62,002 bases of DNA from assembly GCF_025583945.1 (NCBI RefSeq), contig NZ_JAOEGU010000023.1:1-62002 (forward strand), read 5' to 3'. Both the position numbers and the translations under genes were made by a program. Each line of letters starts with the position of its first letter. Position 1 is the first letter of the stretch. Below, in pieces: positions 44,699-54,131 of this stretch. The notes under the pieces are model-generated. The model saw only the letters and a list, made by a program, of their open reading frames with translations, was not told the origin of the DNA and did not search any database. Source of the stretch: Methylobacter psychrophilus. Its GTDB lineage: Bacteria > Pseudomonadota > Gammaproteobacteria > Methylococcales > Methylomonadaceae.

Positions 44699-46858
44699 TT
44701 AATCCTGAAGCCGGGTCATCCAAGGATCCTTGGTATAAGGATCAATATGAAAAGCCAAGGATTCAGGTTTATGTAACAAGCCTTCTTCACCCGAGGCATT
44801 AGGGTTTAATTGTCTTTTTTCGACAAAGTCGACCATCCGACGTGTATTATAAATCACCAGTACACGATTGCGATTTTTACCCGGATAAATTTGAAAAGCC
44901 ACGTTATTTTCGGTAAATACGGTATTTCTGTTGATGAGTGCTTCAAGGTGACTTTCATCACCTTGAGCCAGATTTTTTAAAATAGAGTCTTCACGGTTCC
45001 TGATTAGAAGCTTCAGGTATGTCATTAATGTACCTGCTAACTGATGTTTCTGGAGCGCCCTGATATCCTGGCCAGAAAAAGCAAAGCTTTCGGCGACGAG
45101 ATAATGCCGGTCTTTTTCGCCATCATTGGCAAACAGTGATATCTTGTCCAGGTCTTCATGTTCCAATGCGTTTAAAAATGATCGGGGTACGCGAATATGT
45201 TTATCTACCGTAACTACCCAAGGTAGTGCGCGGCCGGTTGTTTCAAAACGTTCTTTTACGCTGGTGATAACGCTGCTTCTTATTAATTCGTTTTCACGGC
45301 CTTGAGGTTTAATAATAAAAGCATCTACTGCTGTTATTTGGGTATAAAAACCATATTCTTTAAATTGGTTGACTATGCTGGAATAGCGGGGTTGGTAGGG
45401 AATGCCGGTACCATCATAGAGAATATTGATATGACTTTTCTTGGCATGATCGGCAACCAAATCACGTAGTCTGTTGGCAAAAGGTTCTACATAAACGTAG
45501 TCGTCACTATGATGACTGGCGGCAGTGAGAATTTTGTACAGATCGCTTTTTTTACGAAACTCATCCAGTGAAGCAATAACAAAATTATCTCTGCACTGTA
45601 TCTGTGCAATTTCTTCAACAGCGGTTTTTCCTGATCCTGCGCCGCCCATTGCCATAAATAACGTAGGCTTTGCATCAGCAATCTTGCCTTCAAAGAGCTT
45701 ATCTTTCGCTTCATCGAGTTTTTTTATAATTTTACTCAGTCGTTCATAGGCTATTTCAATGGCCCGCTCTAATCGTATATCGCCATTGGCAGCAGTTATC
45801 ATTTTGTCTTTAAGCGCTTCATTTTGTGCCAAATTAAATATCAGAGCCTTATCGCCTTCGCATTGCTTGAGCAGTTGTAAAACTTCTGTATGGCCGGGAG
45901 AACGTAATCCGGTTAACATGTTAATATCAAGACAAAAGAGTGGGGCAGCTCCATTTTCGCCTATGCTGATGCCGTCAATTTCGTAGTTTCCAGAGTGCCG
46001 TACGGCTTCTGTGCCGGGTAGATAACCAATCATATTTTCGGCAGCACAGAGTGGATAATCAGCAAAATGCTTGCCGGCGATAAAGAACTCTTTTTTAATG
46101 TGATTTATCGGTATCAGGCCACCGTTTACCGCAACCAGGCATTCTATACCGGCCTTTGTGGTATGTGACAAAAAAGGGATGCCATAGACAAACTTCTTGT
46201 TTTCCGGCCATTTTCCATAAGCGTTGGCTTTGTTTTGCAGGCTTTTACAGCGGGTTGGATCAAGTGCATGTTCAAAGGCCTTTGTGATTTCTCTGAGTGT
46301 GCTATCAGGATTATGCAAGGCGACGGCGTCATAAGCTTCAATTCGCCTGAAATCTATGCCCTGTTCATAAACACTCTTGATTGCCGGTAATTTACCCAGC
46401 ATGGTTAAAAATAAATCAAGTGTTATTCTGTTGCCATAAGTGAAGGGTCTTACACTGCGCATTTTTTGGTAAAAAATGGCCAGTCTTTCAGCAATATCTT
46501 CCGTTCTGATAACAAAGCCATTATTGTCAAAAATTGCCGTATCCTGATTCCCGTCGTCATCTAAAACCAGGCATTCTATGGTTTCACGAAATTCTTTTCT
46601 TTTATCTGCATCAAGCATGGTACCAGGACGATGGCAAACGGTGGGTTGTTCTTTCCAATCCTGAAAAATTGTCCGGTGAATGCGTGAAAAAAGTTCTGTC
46701 AGATAAGTAACGCGCTTTGTTTGATCATGCGATACTGTTCCTTCAGCCTCTTGCTGCAGAGTGGGTAATAGTTGTAAACCCTGATAAATCGCTAATGCGG
46801 TGCGCAATTTTTTCAGTTGCTTATAGCCTGTAACTGCAGGAACAGTGCTTTTAGTCAT
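44699..46858 (-). CDS. Fic-like / zeta-toxin-like fusion protein
   Basis: 719 residues from the ATG at 46858, with AAAGG upstream; a TTG-led extension of 18 codons is less likely. The N-terminal third resembles a Fic/Doc fold: FSRIHRTIFQDWKEQP (about 57-72) and RPFTYGNRITLDLFLTMLG (about 137-155), which aligns with HPF..GNGR..R but has Arg for the catalytic His and a disrupted GNGR. The C-terminal half is a zeta-toxin-like kinase: FMAMGGAGSGKTAVEEIAQ (Walker A, about 400), VIASLDEFRKKS and a later DGTGI. Zeta kinases phosphorylate UDP-N-acetylglucosamine. No antitoxin gene is adjacent, and the length is far above either family, so a host effector or housekeeping role is as likely as a toxin. 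Confidence 0.7.
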   Translation of the reverse strand: MTKSTVPAVTGYKQLKKLRTALAIYQGLQLLPTLQQEAEGTVSHDQTKRVTYLTELFSRIHRTIFQDWKEQPTVCHRPGTMLDADKRKEFRETIECLVLDDDGNQDTAIFDNNGFVIRTEDIAERLAIFYQKMRSVRPFTYGNRITLDLFLTMLGKLPAIKSVYEQGIDFRRIEAYDAVALHNPDSTLREITKAFEHALDPTRCKSLQNKANAYGKWPENKKFVYGIPFLSHTTKAGIECLVAVNGGLIPINHIKKEFFIAGKHFADYPLCAAENMIGYLPGTEAVRHSGNYEIDGISIGENGAAPLFCLDINMLTGLRSPGHTEVLQLLKQCEGDKALIFNLAQNEALKDKMITAANGDIRLERAIEIAYERLSKIIKKLDEAKDKLFEGKIADAKPTLFMAMGGAGSGKTAVEEIAQIQCRDNFVIASLDEFRKKSDLYKILTAASHHSDDYVYVEPFANRLRDLVADHAKKSHINILYDGTGIPYQPRYSSIVNQFKEYGFYTQITAVDAFIIKPQGRENELIRSSVITSVKERFETTGRALPWVVTVDKHIRVPRSFLNALEHEDLDKISLFANDGEKDRHYLVAESFAFSGQDIRALQKHQLAGTLMTYLKLLIRNREDSILKNLAQGDESHLEALINRNTVFTENNVAFQIYPGKNRNRVLVIYNTRRMVDFVEKRQLNPNASGEEGLLHKPESLAFHIDPYTKDPWMTRLQD

Positions 46859-47138
46859 ATTTTCAGCCTTTAGAGCATCGATTTTAATTTTGATGCCATT
46901 GTAACTGAACAATCTTCAACTAAAGCGTGTAGTTTTCTATAGGGATAGATATTAATACTTATGAGGCCAGCATTTTAAACAACCAGGAACCTTAAACGAG
47001 CTTAAGCAAAAATTCTTCGCTGTAATGATCAATGATAAATTTACACACTGGATTGATATCAGGATGAGTAAAAATTCTCGTTATGGCTTGGTGCTGGTAT
47101 TTATAAGGGGATTTTAATGACTTGAAACCGAGGTGATC

Positions 47139-47168
47139 AAAGCCCATCATTCGCGAACAACGGGCTTT
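47139..47168. terminator. Hairpin downstream of the His/Gly-rich gene
   Basis: AAAGCCC (47139-47145) pairs with GGGCTTT (47162-47168) 15 bp after the minus-strand stop. The T-rich flank is on the plus side, so the active direction is uncertain. Confidence 0.4.
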
Positions 47169-47182
47169 CTTTATTAATGTAT

Positions 47183-47518
47183 TTACCGAAGGTTTAGTGG
47201 CAAAAACAAGTTGATGCCTGGTGACTGCTGCGGTGCGTAATATACTGGGGGCGGCACGTAGACAGGTTGTGCATAGTTATAATTATGATTGTAATTGTAT
47301 CCTGATCGGTATCCCCTATTGTTATGATGCTTGCCACGCGAGTTATGATTGCCACGATTGCCATGTGATCCTTGATGGCCGCCCCGATGGCCTTTATCTC
47401 GATCAGCGAATGCTGTTGATGGCGATAAAAGACTAATTAGTGATGCAAAGATCAGTCCGATCAATACCTTATTGGCAATTGATCTGGAAAATCCGGTTTT
47501 TTGTGTTAACGTTTTCAT
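47183..47518 (-). CDS. Secreted His/Gly/Asn/Tyr-rich protein
   Basis: 111 residues. A signal peptide (IANKVLIGLIFASLISLLSP, then STAFA) precedes a low-complexity chain: GHRGGHQGSHGNRGNHNSRG, then many Asn-Tyr pairs and a Pro-Val-Tyr tract. About ten His and several Arg suggest metal or anion binding, but there is no fold. The short conserved-looking end PGINLFLPLNLR occurs in similar secreted proteins. It lies 84 bp beyond the start of the Spy-like gene on the same strand, downstream of it. Confidence 0.65.
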   Translation of the reverse strand: MKTLTQKTGFSRSIANKVLIGLIFASLISLLSPSTAFADRDKGHRGGHQGSHGNRGNHNSRGKHHNNRGYRSGYNYNHNYNYAQPVYVPPPVYYAPQQSPGINLFLPLNLR

Positions 47519-47602
47519 ATTGACTTTCCTTTTCTGGAATACTTGATGCGATTACGGACCTAAGGCTGAACTTGCCTGATTTGGATATCACGGTATTCGT
47601 CA

Positions 47603-48085
47603 TTATTTGCCAATAGACTTCTTCTCACTATTCTTGTGTTCACCCTTACGGAAGAAGGTATCCGCTTCTTTTTTCTGTGCGTCGGACATACTGGCATAGA
47701 GATCGGCAAAAACAGGCGTTAGTTTTTTGATACCGTCTGCATGAGCTTCAACGATCTCGCCATAGGATTTAAGGTCATCGATAGCATTCATATCATCAGC
47801 ATGATCGGCTCTGGCTTGAGTAAGGGCATCCATGATTTTTGCATCATCAAGCATTGTGTGGGTAACCTTTGCCCACTTTGCTTCCTGTACCTGGGTAATC
47901 TTTAGTTTGGTATGCATATCTTTGATGCGCACTTCAGTGCGATCTTCGTGAGCATCTTTATCAGTGGTCGTCGCAGCAAAGGTTAGTCCCGGAGCAAAAG
48001 CCAAGGCCGTAGCCAGAGTCACTGAGGTAACAAGACGTGCGCTTGCGTGAATTAATTGATTATTGGTTAATTTAAAGGTTTTCAT
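47603..48085 (-). CDS. Spy/CpxP-like periplasmic protein
   Basis: 160 residues with a signal peptide (TLATALAFAPGLTFAATT). The mature chain is helical and has two LTxxQ-type motifs, LKITQVQEAKWAKV and MSDAQKKEADTFFR. Spy is an ATP-free chaperone and CpxP a stress sensor in the periplasm; this longer, acidic member could be either. The His/Gly-rich secreted protein follows and may be cotranscribed. No Cpx-type regulators are adjacent; an unrelated hybrid kinase cluster lies further on. Confidence 0.78.
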   Translation of the reverse strand: MKTFKLTNNQLIHASARLVTSVTLATALAFAPGLTFAATTTDKDAHEDRTEVRIKDMHTKLKITQVQEAKWAKVTHTMLDDAKIMDALTQARADHADDMNAIDDLKSYGEIVEAHADGIKKLTPVFADLYASMSDAQKKEADTFFRKGEHKNSEKKSIGK

Positions 48086-48305
48086 GAATAAATCTCCAGT
48101 AGCGTATTAAAAAAGGATTAAATTGCTCAAAATTTAATTAGCGATCAGATCCCATGTATTACTTAGCCTCCCAAGGTTTTTCTATGGAATAACCTTGGTT
48201 AAAGACCTCTCTGTCATTGCAATCAAGAGCCAAGTTTCCAGGTAATTTTGTAAGCTTTGGGACAGGATAGGCGAAAAGCTGACTATAGTCCGTACGTTAA
48301 CGAAC

Positions 48306-48712
48306 ATAGGATTTTTCAGAAATTAAATTTCCGATTGACGTCACCTGAGGTGATTTCCTGCGAATAATATATTCAGTTTACTGGTCTCGTTATTCATTTA
48401 CTGCGTTGTCAAAATAGTTACGTAGCCACCAGCTACGCATCTATTTTTACGCCTCGGTAACTGCTCCTGCATCTCTTAAGGAGCCTACTGTTGGTGCTCT
48501 AGCTCCTGCATAATCCACAGGGATGTTGTGAATGCAGAGTTTGCAGGAGCAAATATCTGTCCTTGCAGTCGTTGTAAATAAATAAAAATCTTGCGTAAAG
48601 TGAGTCTGTTTATTCTTGGATATCACCTTAGGCTTACAAGATACCATCCCTTAAATGAATGGTATCTGTATGAGCATCAAAATTATTTATGTGAGAATCT
48701 ATAACGAGGGTG
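48306..48712 (+). repeat. 115 bp repeat, copy F, interrupted
   Basis: The left end (ATAGGATTTTTCAGAAATTA, 48306-48325) and the palindrome plus right end (48639-48712; GATACCATCCCTTAAATGAA, then AAATTATTTATGTGAGAATC) are separated by about 290 bp that is absent from copies A, C and E. Confidence 0.65.
48347..48636. mobile_element. 290 bp MITE-like insertion nested in copy F
   Basis: Imperfect inverted ends: GAGGTGATTTCCTGCGAATA on the left and, read on the minus strand, AAGGTGATATCCAAGAATAA on the right. There is no coding region. The left end resembles AAGGCGATTTCCTGAA next to the ISAzo13 remnant at 757-772, so it may be mobilised by that family. Confidence 0.55.
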
Positions 48713-48858
48713 CAAGCTTGCTTATATCGGACAACATGGCTAAGAAATTTACGCCGTATTGATTATTGGCATTTTTATAATCTGTTAAGCAAGATTTGTG
48801 TACACAGGAGAAGGTGTTTATGTTTTTTTTAAGGCAATAATTTTTACTTGTTGGCAAA

Positions 48859-49695
48859 TTATGCTTCGTTGGAACGCATGGTTTCAGTTACATCCTTACC
48901 TACGCCACGGTAGCAGGTAAATCCACCAGAGGAGTCGAATATCGGCTCGCCGCTGACCATTAAATATTGCCGAGAGCCATCGGGTTTGATGCGGCTGTAG
49001 ACAAAATCCAGAAAAGGTCGTCTGGCAACCAGCTTGGCCTCCAGTATTTCTCGCTCGTCCTCATTCCAGAGTGCGCCGTGATCATCTCTTATGTTACCTA
49101 GTTCATCATCGACCTTGATTCCAAGCATTTCAAGTACCGGACCAAAAATTTTGGTGAAGTTTCCTTCTGTATCCTGCTCCCAATACCAGTCTGATGACAG
49201 CTCGGTCAGGCGACGAAAACGTGCTTCGCTTTGACGTAGCTCGGCAGTCCGTTCCAGCACCTTTTGTTCCAAGGCTTGATTGTTAAGTTCAAGTTGCTTG
49301 TACAGCAGTCGCACTTCCAGCATATTATGAATGCGTGTTTGTACTTCGAGCAGATCAAAAGGTTTACTGACAAAATCTTTTGCACCAGAGGCCAATGCCC
49401 GTAATTTGTGATTCGGCTGTGCAGTAATCACCAATATTGGCACATAGCCATCTGTTTGGGTTTCCTTAAGGGCTTCCATTACCTCAAAACCATCCATACC
49501 AGGCATCTGTAAATCAAGAAGGATCAGATCATAATGGTCTTTTTGATGCAATGCACAAACTTCATAGGGGTTATTTGTCGAGGCAATGCAGCGATAGTCG
49601 GCCTCACGCAGCATTTCTGCAAGCAGTTGCACGTTGGCTTGCTGATCATCAACGATCAGAATGCTGGCATTAAGAATATCTTGTGTGCTAATCAT
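48859..49695 (-). CDS. Response regulator with PAS domain
   Basis: 278 residues. A receiver domain (about 10-130) with the phospho-acceptor Asp61 in LILLDLQMPGMDG, VITAQ and SKPFD is followed by a coiled coil (RLLYKQLELNNQALEQKVLE) and one PAS-PAC domain (about 155-270; SDWYWEQDTEGNFTKIFGPV, YRGVGKDVTE). It stops just after the PAC motif, where relatives normally continue into a GGDEF, EAL or kinase domain. Its ATG overlaps the stop of the hybrid kinase by four bases, so the two are coupled. Confidence 0.88.
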   Translation of the reverse strand: MISTQDILNASILIVDDQQANVQLLAEMLREADYRCIASTNNPYEVCALHQKDHYDLILLDLQMPGMDGFEVMEALKETQTDGYVPILVITAQPNHKLRALASGAKDFVSKPFDLLEVQTRIHNMLEVRLLYKQLELNNQALEQKVLERTAELRQSEARFRRLTELSSDWYWEQDTEGNFTKIFGPVLEMLGIKVDDELGNIRDDHGALWNEDEREILEAKLVARRPFLDFVYSRIKPDGSRQYLMVSGEPIFDSSGGFTCYRGVGKDVTETMRSNEA

Positions 49696-52600
49696 GGTGT
49701 TTGTTCGGTTTCATTGGTATCGAGCAATCCTGGTTCAGAAAAATTCAGAGCATCGTCCAAGGCATTGATAAATTCATTAACCTTGATGGGTTTGGTGAGA
49801 TATCGAAAAAATCCCGCTTCCAATCCTTTTTCAATATCACGGAGCATGGCATTGGCGCTGAGAGCAAGAACGGGAATATGCATCGTAGCCGGATCTTCAC
49901 GTAAAATTTTCAGTGCCTGGATTCCGCTAATTCCGGGCAAATTAATATCCATCAAGATTACATCAGGTAGGTGGGCGCGTGCAAGAGCGACACCTATATT
50001 ACCGTCGCATGCGCTCAACATGCGCAGATTAGGGTGATGCTCAATAATTTGTTCAACCAGCATCAGGTTGGCAGGATTGTCTTCTACATAGAGCAGGGTG
50101 CGCTGTGCTGAATTTTTCCAGGCTTTTGGCATTAATTCTGCCGGCATTACATGGCCTGCAGCAAGCTGCGGTGTAACATCTCTAAGTAGTTCAATCCAGA
50201 ACTCGCTACCCTCTCCAACAGTACTTTCTACACCGATGGAACCACCCATTAGTTCAATCAATTGCTTGGTTACCACCAGTCCGATACCGGTGCCTTGCTC
50301 GGTGCCGGATTCTTGTCCAAGACGATTAAATGGCTGAAATAGTTGCGACAGTTGTTCCGAAGATAAGCCAAAACCGCTATCTTTAACGCTGATACGTATG
50401 CGTTCTGAAGCACTTGCCGTGCATTTCACCTCAATCGTTCCCTGTTCACGGTTGTATTTGATGGCATTGGAAAGCAGATTGATCAGAACCTGCTTTGCTC
50501 TGGTTTGATCGGCATAGGTAAACCAAGTGTTATCGAATGGTAGAAAAGTCAGTTTAATATCACGCTGTTGCGCTTGTGGTTCCATCATCGCTTGGCATTC
50601 TTGCATGATAGCTGTCAATGAAACAGGTTCCAGCGACAATGATAATTTACCTGACTCGATTAATGCGAGGTCGAGTATTTCGTTAATCAAATCCAGTAGA
50701 TACCAGCCCGCTTTAATAATCTGGTGTAGCCTGACAATCTGGACATCAGTGGGCGGCGGTGAGCCAACTTCGAGCAATTGGGCGAAGCCGAGGATGGCAT
50801 TGAGTGGTGTGCGCAACTCATGACTCATACTGGACAGAAAATCTGATTTTGCCAGGTTGGCTTTTTCAGCTAAAGACTTGGCGCTTTCCAGTTCGATATT
50901 TTTGTCATGGAGAACCTGATCCAGGCGTTTGCGTTCGGTAATGTCGCGTGCTGCAGCGAATACACCTTCCAGATTTCCGTCACGATCGTAAAAAGTGGTC
51001 GCATTGTAGGATACTACCGTTTCCTTGCCACTTAAGGCACAAGCGGTAAGCTCATAGTTGGTGAGCTTCTTTTTGCTAAGTACCAGCCTGATAGCAGTCT
51101 CGGCCCTTTCCGGTTCAGTAAAATGGTTCTTGAACGGCGCACCGATCAGTTCATCTCGCGTACAATCGGTCAGCACTTCCATTTGCTTGTTAACATCGGT
51201 AATGATACCGGACAAATCGGTAGTCATAATGGCGTCGATATTGGCTTCAATCAAAGAGCGGGTGTAGAACTGTTGATCTCGCAGACGTTGATCGAGACGT
51301 TTTTGCTCTGCTTCAACCTGTTTTCTAGCGGTATTATCAGTGCCGATCAGCAGGTAGCCAATAATAGTGTTTCGGTCATCACGCAGCGCGGTGACCGAGA
51401 CGATCGCAGCGAAGCGACTGCCATCTTGACGAATATAGGTTAGCTCATAAATATCTTCGATACCTCGTGAGGCCTTGAATACCAATGCTTCAAAGCCTGG
51501 TGCAATAGCGGTTCCAAATTCAATGCTTAATGCTTCGGCACGGACAATCACTTCATTCGGATCGGAAATATCAGCCGGGGTAATTTTGTTTATCACGTCG
51601 TCGGCTGTATAACCGAGCATGTGTTCGGCGCCAACATTGAAGATTTGAATGACGCCTTTTGCATCAGTGGCGATACTTGAGAAATTGGCACTGTTGAAAA
51701 TCGCGCTTTGTAAGGCACTTGCCTTGAGTAGTGCTTCTTTAGCCTGCTTGCGTGCAGTGATATCCCGTAAGATACCGGTAAAGTGTCGCTGACCACCCAA
51801 CCACATCTCGCTGACTGCCATCTCCATCGGGAAATCGCCGCCACTTTTGTGCTTGCCAATCACTTCACGGCCCAAACCTAAGGCACGAGATTCTTCGCAG
51901 GTACTGTAATAGTCCAGGGAACTGCTTATATTTTTATGCTGATCTTGATCAAGTTCGGGAATCAACAGGCTAAATTCTTGACCAATAAGTTCGCCTGCAC
52001 TATAGCCAAATATTTGCTCGGCAGCCGGATTAACGGTTTCAATAATGCCGCTGGCAGCATTAAGGGTTATGATGCCATCGACCACGGTATTGAGTATCGC
52101 CTGAATTACTGTCGTACTGTCAAGCAAGGCCTGCTGAGCCGCGTATTCTTCAGTAACATTACGAAATACCAGTACGGCTCCGATTACTTGATTATTCCGG
52201 TCTCGAATAGGCGCACAACTATCGGAGATATCGTATTCGGTTTTATCGCGTGAAATTAGCACGGTGTGATTAGCCAAGCCTTGTATAGTGCCATACACCA
52301 AGGTTTCCGTTACCGGGATAGTTGCGAGTTGACGGGTTTCTTTATTGATAATGTGGAAAATATCGGCTATCTTGCATCCGGTAGCTTGTGCGAGTGTCCA
52401 GCCGGTCAGTTGTTCGGCAAGAGGATTAAGGAGTGTGATACGGGCTTCGGCATCGGTGGCTATGACTGCATCGCCAATAGAAAAAAGCGTAACGGCAAGC
52501 TTTTCTTCGCTGGCCTGCAAGGTTGCATTGGCTTGCTGCAGTTGGCTATTCATCGCCTCCTGAATTTCCAGTGAATTCTGTGTTTCAAGATGCACTAAAG

Positions 52601-53270
52601 CCTTAAGCCGATGCTGTGCTTCGCGATAGATTAACAAGGCGAACCAAAGTGTAAACAGCAAGGTAAAAAGACTGGCAGTAACAATGATGGCAAATAGATG
52701 GCGCATATTGGCCTGGAATTCTACTTCACGCTGAGCCAGCGTACCTTCCTCTATCTTGATAAGGCTACCAATCTCGTTACGAATTGAATCCATCAATTGT
52801 TTGCCATGGCCACCATTAATAATTTCCAGCATGGCTTTCACATCATTGTGGCGTCGTAACTCAATGACTTGAGATAATGCTGCCAATTTTGCTTCCACTA
52901 ATGCCGGCAGTGCCTCTTTGTGTTGCTGTGCAGTGCTGGTTAACGTCAGTGAATTTAATTCTTTCAGATAGCCTGCGATATTATCATGAGCTAGCAAATA
53001 AGGTTCTAAAAAGACTTCGTTACCGGTCAGCGAATAACCGCGTTGTCCGGTCTCTACATCTTTTAATGCCGACATCAACAGGTTTGCCTGCTCAATGATA
53101 TTGTCGGTGTAATTTCGTGCCTCAGCGGCTGTTTCTATTTGTCTGAAAGCCCAGAATGTTGTTACTAATACCAGTGCAATCAGTAGCACTGCGGTAATGA
53201 AAGAAGCACCAATTTTAAGCGTTGCTTTCGAGGAATATTTATCCTTTGCTGAACTGGTGTTGTCATTCAT
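49692..53270 (-). CDS. Hybrid sensor histidine kinase, CHASE3 and multiple PAS
   Basis: 1192 residues. An N-terminal membrane helix, a periplasmic CHASE3-like domain (about 40-185; ALKDVETGQRGYSLTG), a second helix (about 190-212), then four PAS/PAC domains (about 250-775; ITLLNPLAEQLTGW, IETVNPAAEQIFGYSAGELI, GAEHMLGYTADDV, DVNKQMEVLTDCTRDE), HisKA with SMSHELRTPLNAI (His near 817), HATPase (LINLLSNAIKYN, GTGIGLVVTK), and a receiver (ILMDINLPG, Asp near 1107). It should pass phosphate to its own receiver and perhaps to the coupled regulator. The signal is unknown. Confidence 0.93.
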   Translation of the reverse strand: MNDNTSSAKDKYSSKATLKIGASFITAVLLIALVLVTTFWAFRQIETAAEARNYTDNIIEQANLLMSALKDVETGQRGYSLTGNEVFLEPYLLAHDNIAGYLKELNSLTLTSTAQQHKEALPALVEAKLAALSQVIELRRHNDVKAMLEIINGGHGKQLMDSIRNEIGSLIKIEEGTLAQREVEFQANMRHLFAIIVTASLFTLLFTLWFALLIYREAQHRLKALVHLETQNSLEIQEAMNSQLQQANATLQASEEKLAVTLFSIGDAVIATDAEARITLLNPLAEQLTGWTLAQATGCKIADIFHIINKETRQLATIPVTETLVYGTIQGLANHTVLISRDKTEYDISDSCAPIRDRNNQVIGAVLVFRNVTEEYAAQQALLDSTTVIQAILNTVVDGIITLNAASGIIETVNPAAEQIFGYSAGELIGQEFSLLIPELDQDQHKNISSSLDYYSTCEESRALGLGREVIGKHKSGGDFPMEMAVSEMWLGGQRHFTGILRDITARKQAKEALLKASALQSAIFNSANFSSIATDAKGVIQIFNVGAEHMLGYTADDVINKITPADISDPNEVIVRAEALSIEFGTAIAPGFEALVFKASRGIEDIYELTYIRQDGSRFAAIVSVTALRDDRNTIIGYLLIGTDNTARKQVEAEQKRLDQRLRDQQFYTRSLIEANIDAIMTTDLSGIITDVNKQMEVLTDCTRDELIGAPFKNHFTEPERAETAIRLVLSKKKLTNYELTACALSGKETVVSYNATTFYDRDGNLEGVFAAARDITERKRLDQVLHDKNIELESAKSLAEKANLAKSDFLSSMSHELRTPLNAILGFAQLLEVGSPPPTDVQIVRLHQIIKAGWYLLDLINEILDLALIESGKLSLSLEPVSLTAIMQECQAMMEPQAQQRDIKLTFLPFDNTWFTYADQTRAKQVLINLLSNAIKYNREQGTIEVKCTASASERIRISVKDSGFGLSSEQLSQLFQPFNRLGQESGTEQGTGIGLVVTKQLIELMGGSIGVESTVGEGSEFWIELLRDVTPQLAAGHVMPAELMPKAWKNSAQRTLLYVEDNPANLMLVEQIIEHHPNLRMLSACDGNIGVALARAHLPDVILMDINLPGISGIQALKILREDPATMHIPVLALSANAMLRDIEKGLEAGFFRYLTKPIKVNEFINALDDALNFSEPGLLDTNETEQTP

Positions 53271-53378
53271 AAGTGTAAAATAGAAATTTTTTGGACATAG
53301 TTTATCGTTATGAAAATGGTTAGTAATCTGGAAGCAAATATGGCCAGAAGCGATAATTGCAGAGAAAAACTAATTGAG

Positions 53379-54131
53379 TTAACGTCTGACTTTGCTATCA
53401 CAAAGCAGGCGATGAAATTCTTTTTTGACGGCATCGTAGCATTCACAAGTATTTGACTCTAAGCCCAAGCGGTCAAGTACCGTGATGTGGCCACGGCGGT
53501 AACTAATAAAGCCTGAGCGCTGGAGATCCCCGGCAGCTTCCGTGATGCCTTCGCGACGAACACCGAGCATGGTGGCAATCAGTTCTTGGGTCATGGTCAA
53601 TTCTTGTGCGGGCAATCGGTCAATCGTTAACAGTAGCCAACGACATAGTTGTTGCCCTATGGAATGATGCCGATTACAGACTGCAGTTTGGGATATCTGG
53701 GTAATTAAGGCTTGGGTATAACGCAGCATCAAATGTTGAAATATGCCGTAATGATTAAATTCCTCCATCATAAATTTTTCTTTCAGTCGATAACTGTAGC
53801 CCGCAGTTTGCACGGTGGCACGGCTGAGCGTGCTATTGCCGCCCATAAACACTGAAATTCCCAATATACCTTCATTACCCACGCCGGCGATTTCAGCCGA
53901 CGCGCCATTTTCCATAACGTAGTGCAGAGAGATGATGGCAGTGGTCGGAAAATAGACATATTGCAGTTGGTCGCTGGATTCGTAAATAACCTTGCCGAGC
54001 GGCAACAAGATCAGTTCCAGTTGTGGGCTTATACGTTCAAGTATTTCTGCGGGCAGGGTGGCAAGAAGATGGTTTTGATCAGGCGTCTGTAGTGGCATAC
54101 CAGAGATTGTTTTTATATTACTTTTAAGCAT
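53379..54131 (-). CDS. Crp/Fnr-family transcription regulator
   Basis: 250 residues. An N-terminal cNMP-binding-like barrel (about 20-145; VIYESSDQLQYVYFPTTAII, NGASAEIAGVGNEGILGISV) lacks the cAMP-binding RS motif, and no four-Cys cluster of FNR is present. The C-terminal winged helix (LTMTQELIATMLGVRREGIT, SGFISYRRGHITVLDR) is intact. It precedes the hybrid kinase by 108 bp on the same strand and may be cotranscribed. The ligand is unknown. Confidence 0.85.
   Translation of the reverse strand: MLKSNIKTISGMPLQTPDQNHLLATLPAEILERISPQLELILLPLGKVIYESSDQLQYVYFPTTAIISLHYVMENGASAEIAGVGNEGILGISVFMGGNSTLSRATVQTAGYSYRLKEKFMMEEFNHYGIFQHLMLRYTQALITQISQTAVCNRHHSIGQQLCRWLLLTIDRLPAQELTMTQELIATMLGVRREGITEAAGDLQRSGFISYRRGHITVLDRLGLESNTCECYDAVKKEFHRLLCDSKVRR

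Larger units (their letters stand above)
48086..48858. other. 773 bp repeat-bearing intergenic region
   Basis: No gene. It holds a broken copy (F) of the 115 bp repeat and a 290 bp element nested in it. Several inverted words (GTTACGTAG...CTACGC, GCTCCTGCA...TGCAGGAGC) suggest further foldback structure. Confidence 0.5.

Noticed and set aside
44699-46858. Epsilon-zeta toxin-antitoxin module
   Set aside because: No small epsilon-like gene is adjacent on either side, so a classical two-gene module is not supported.
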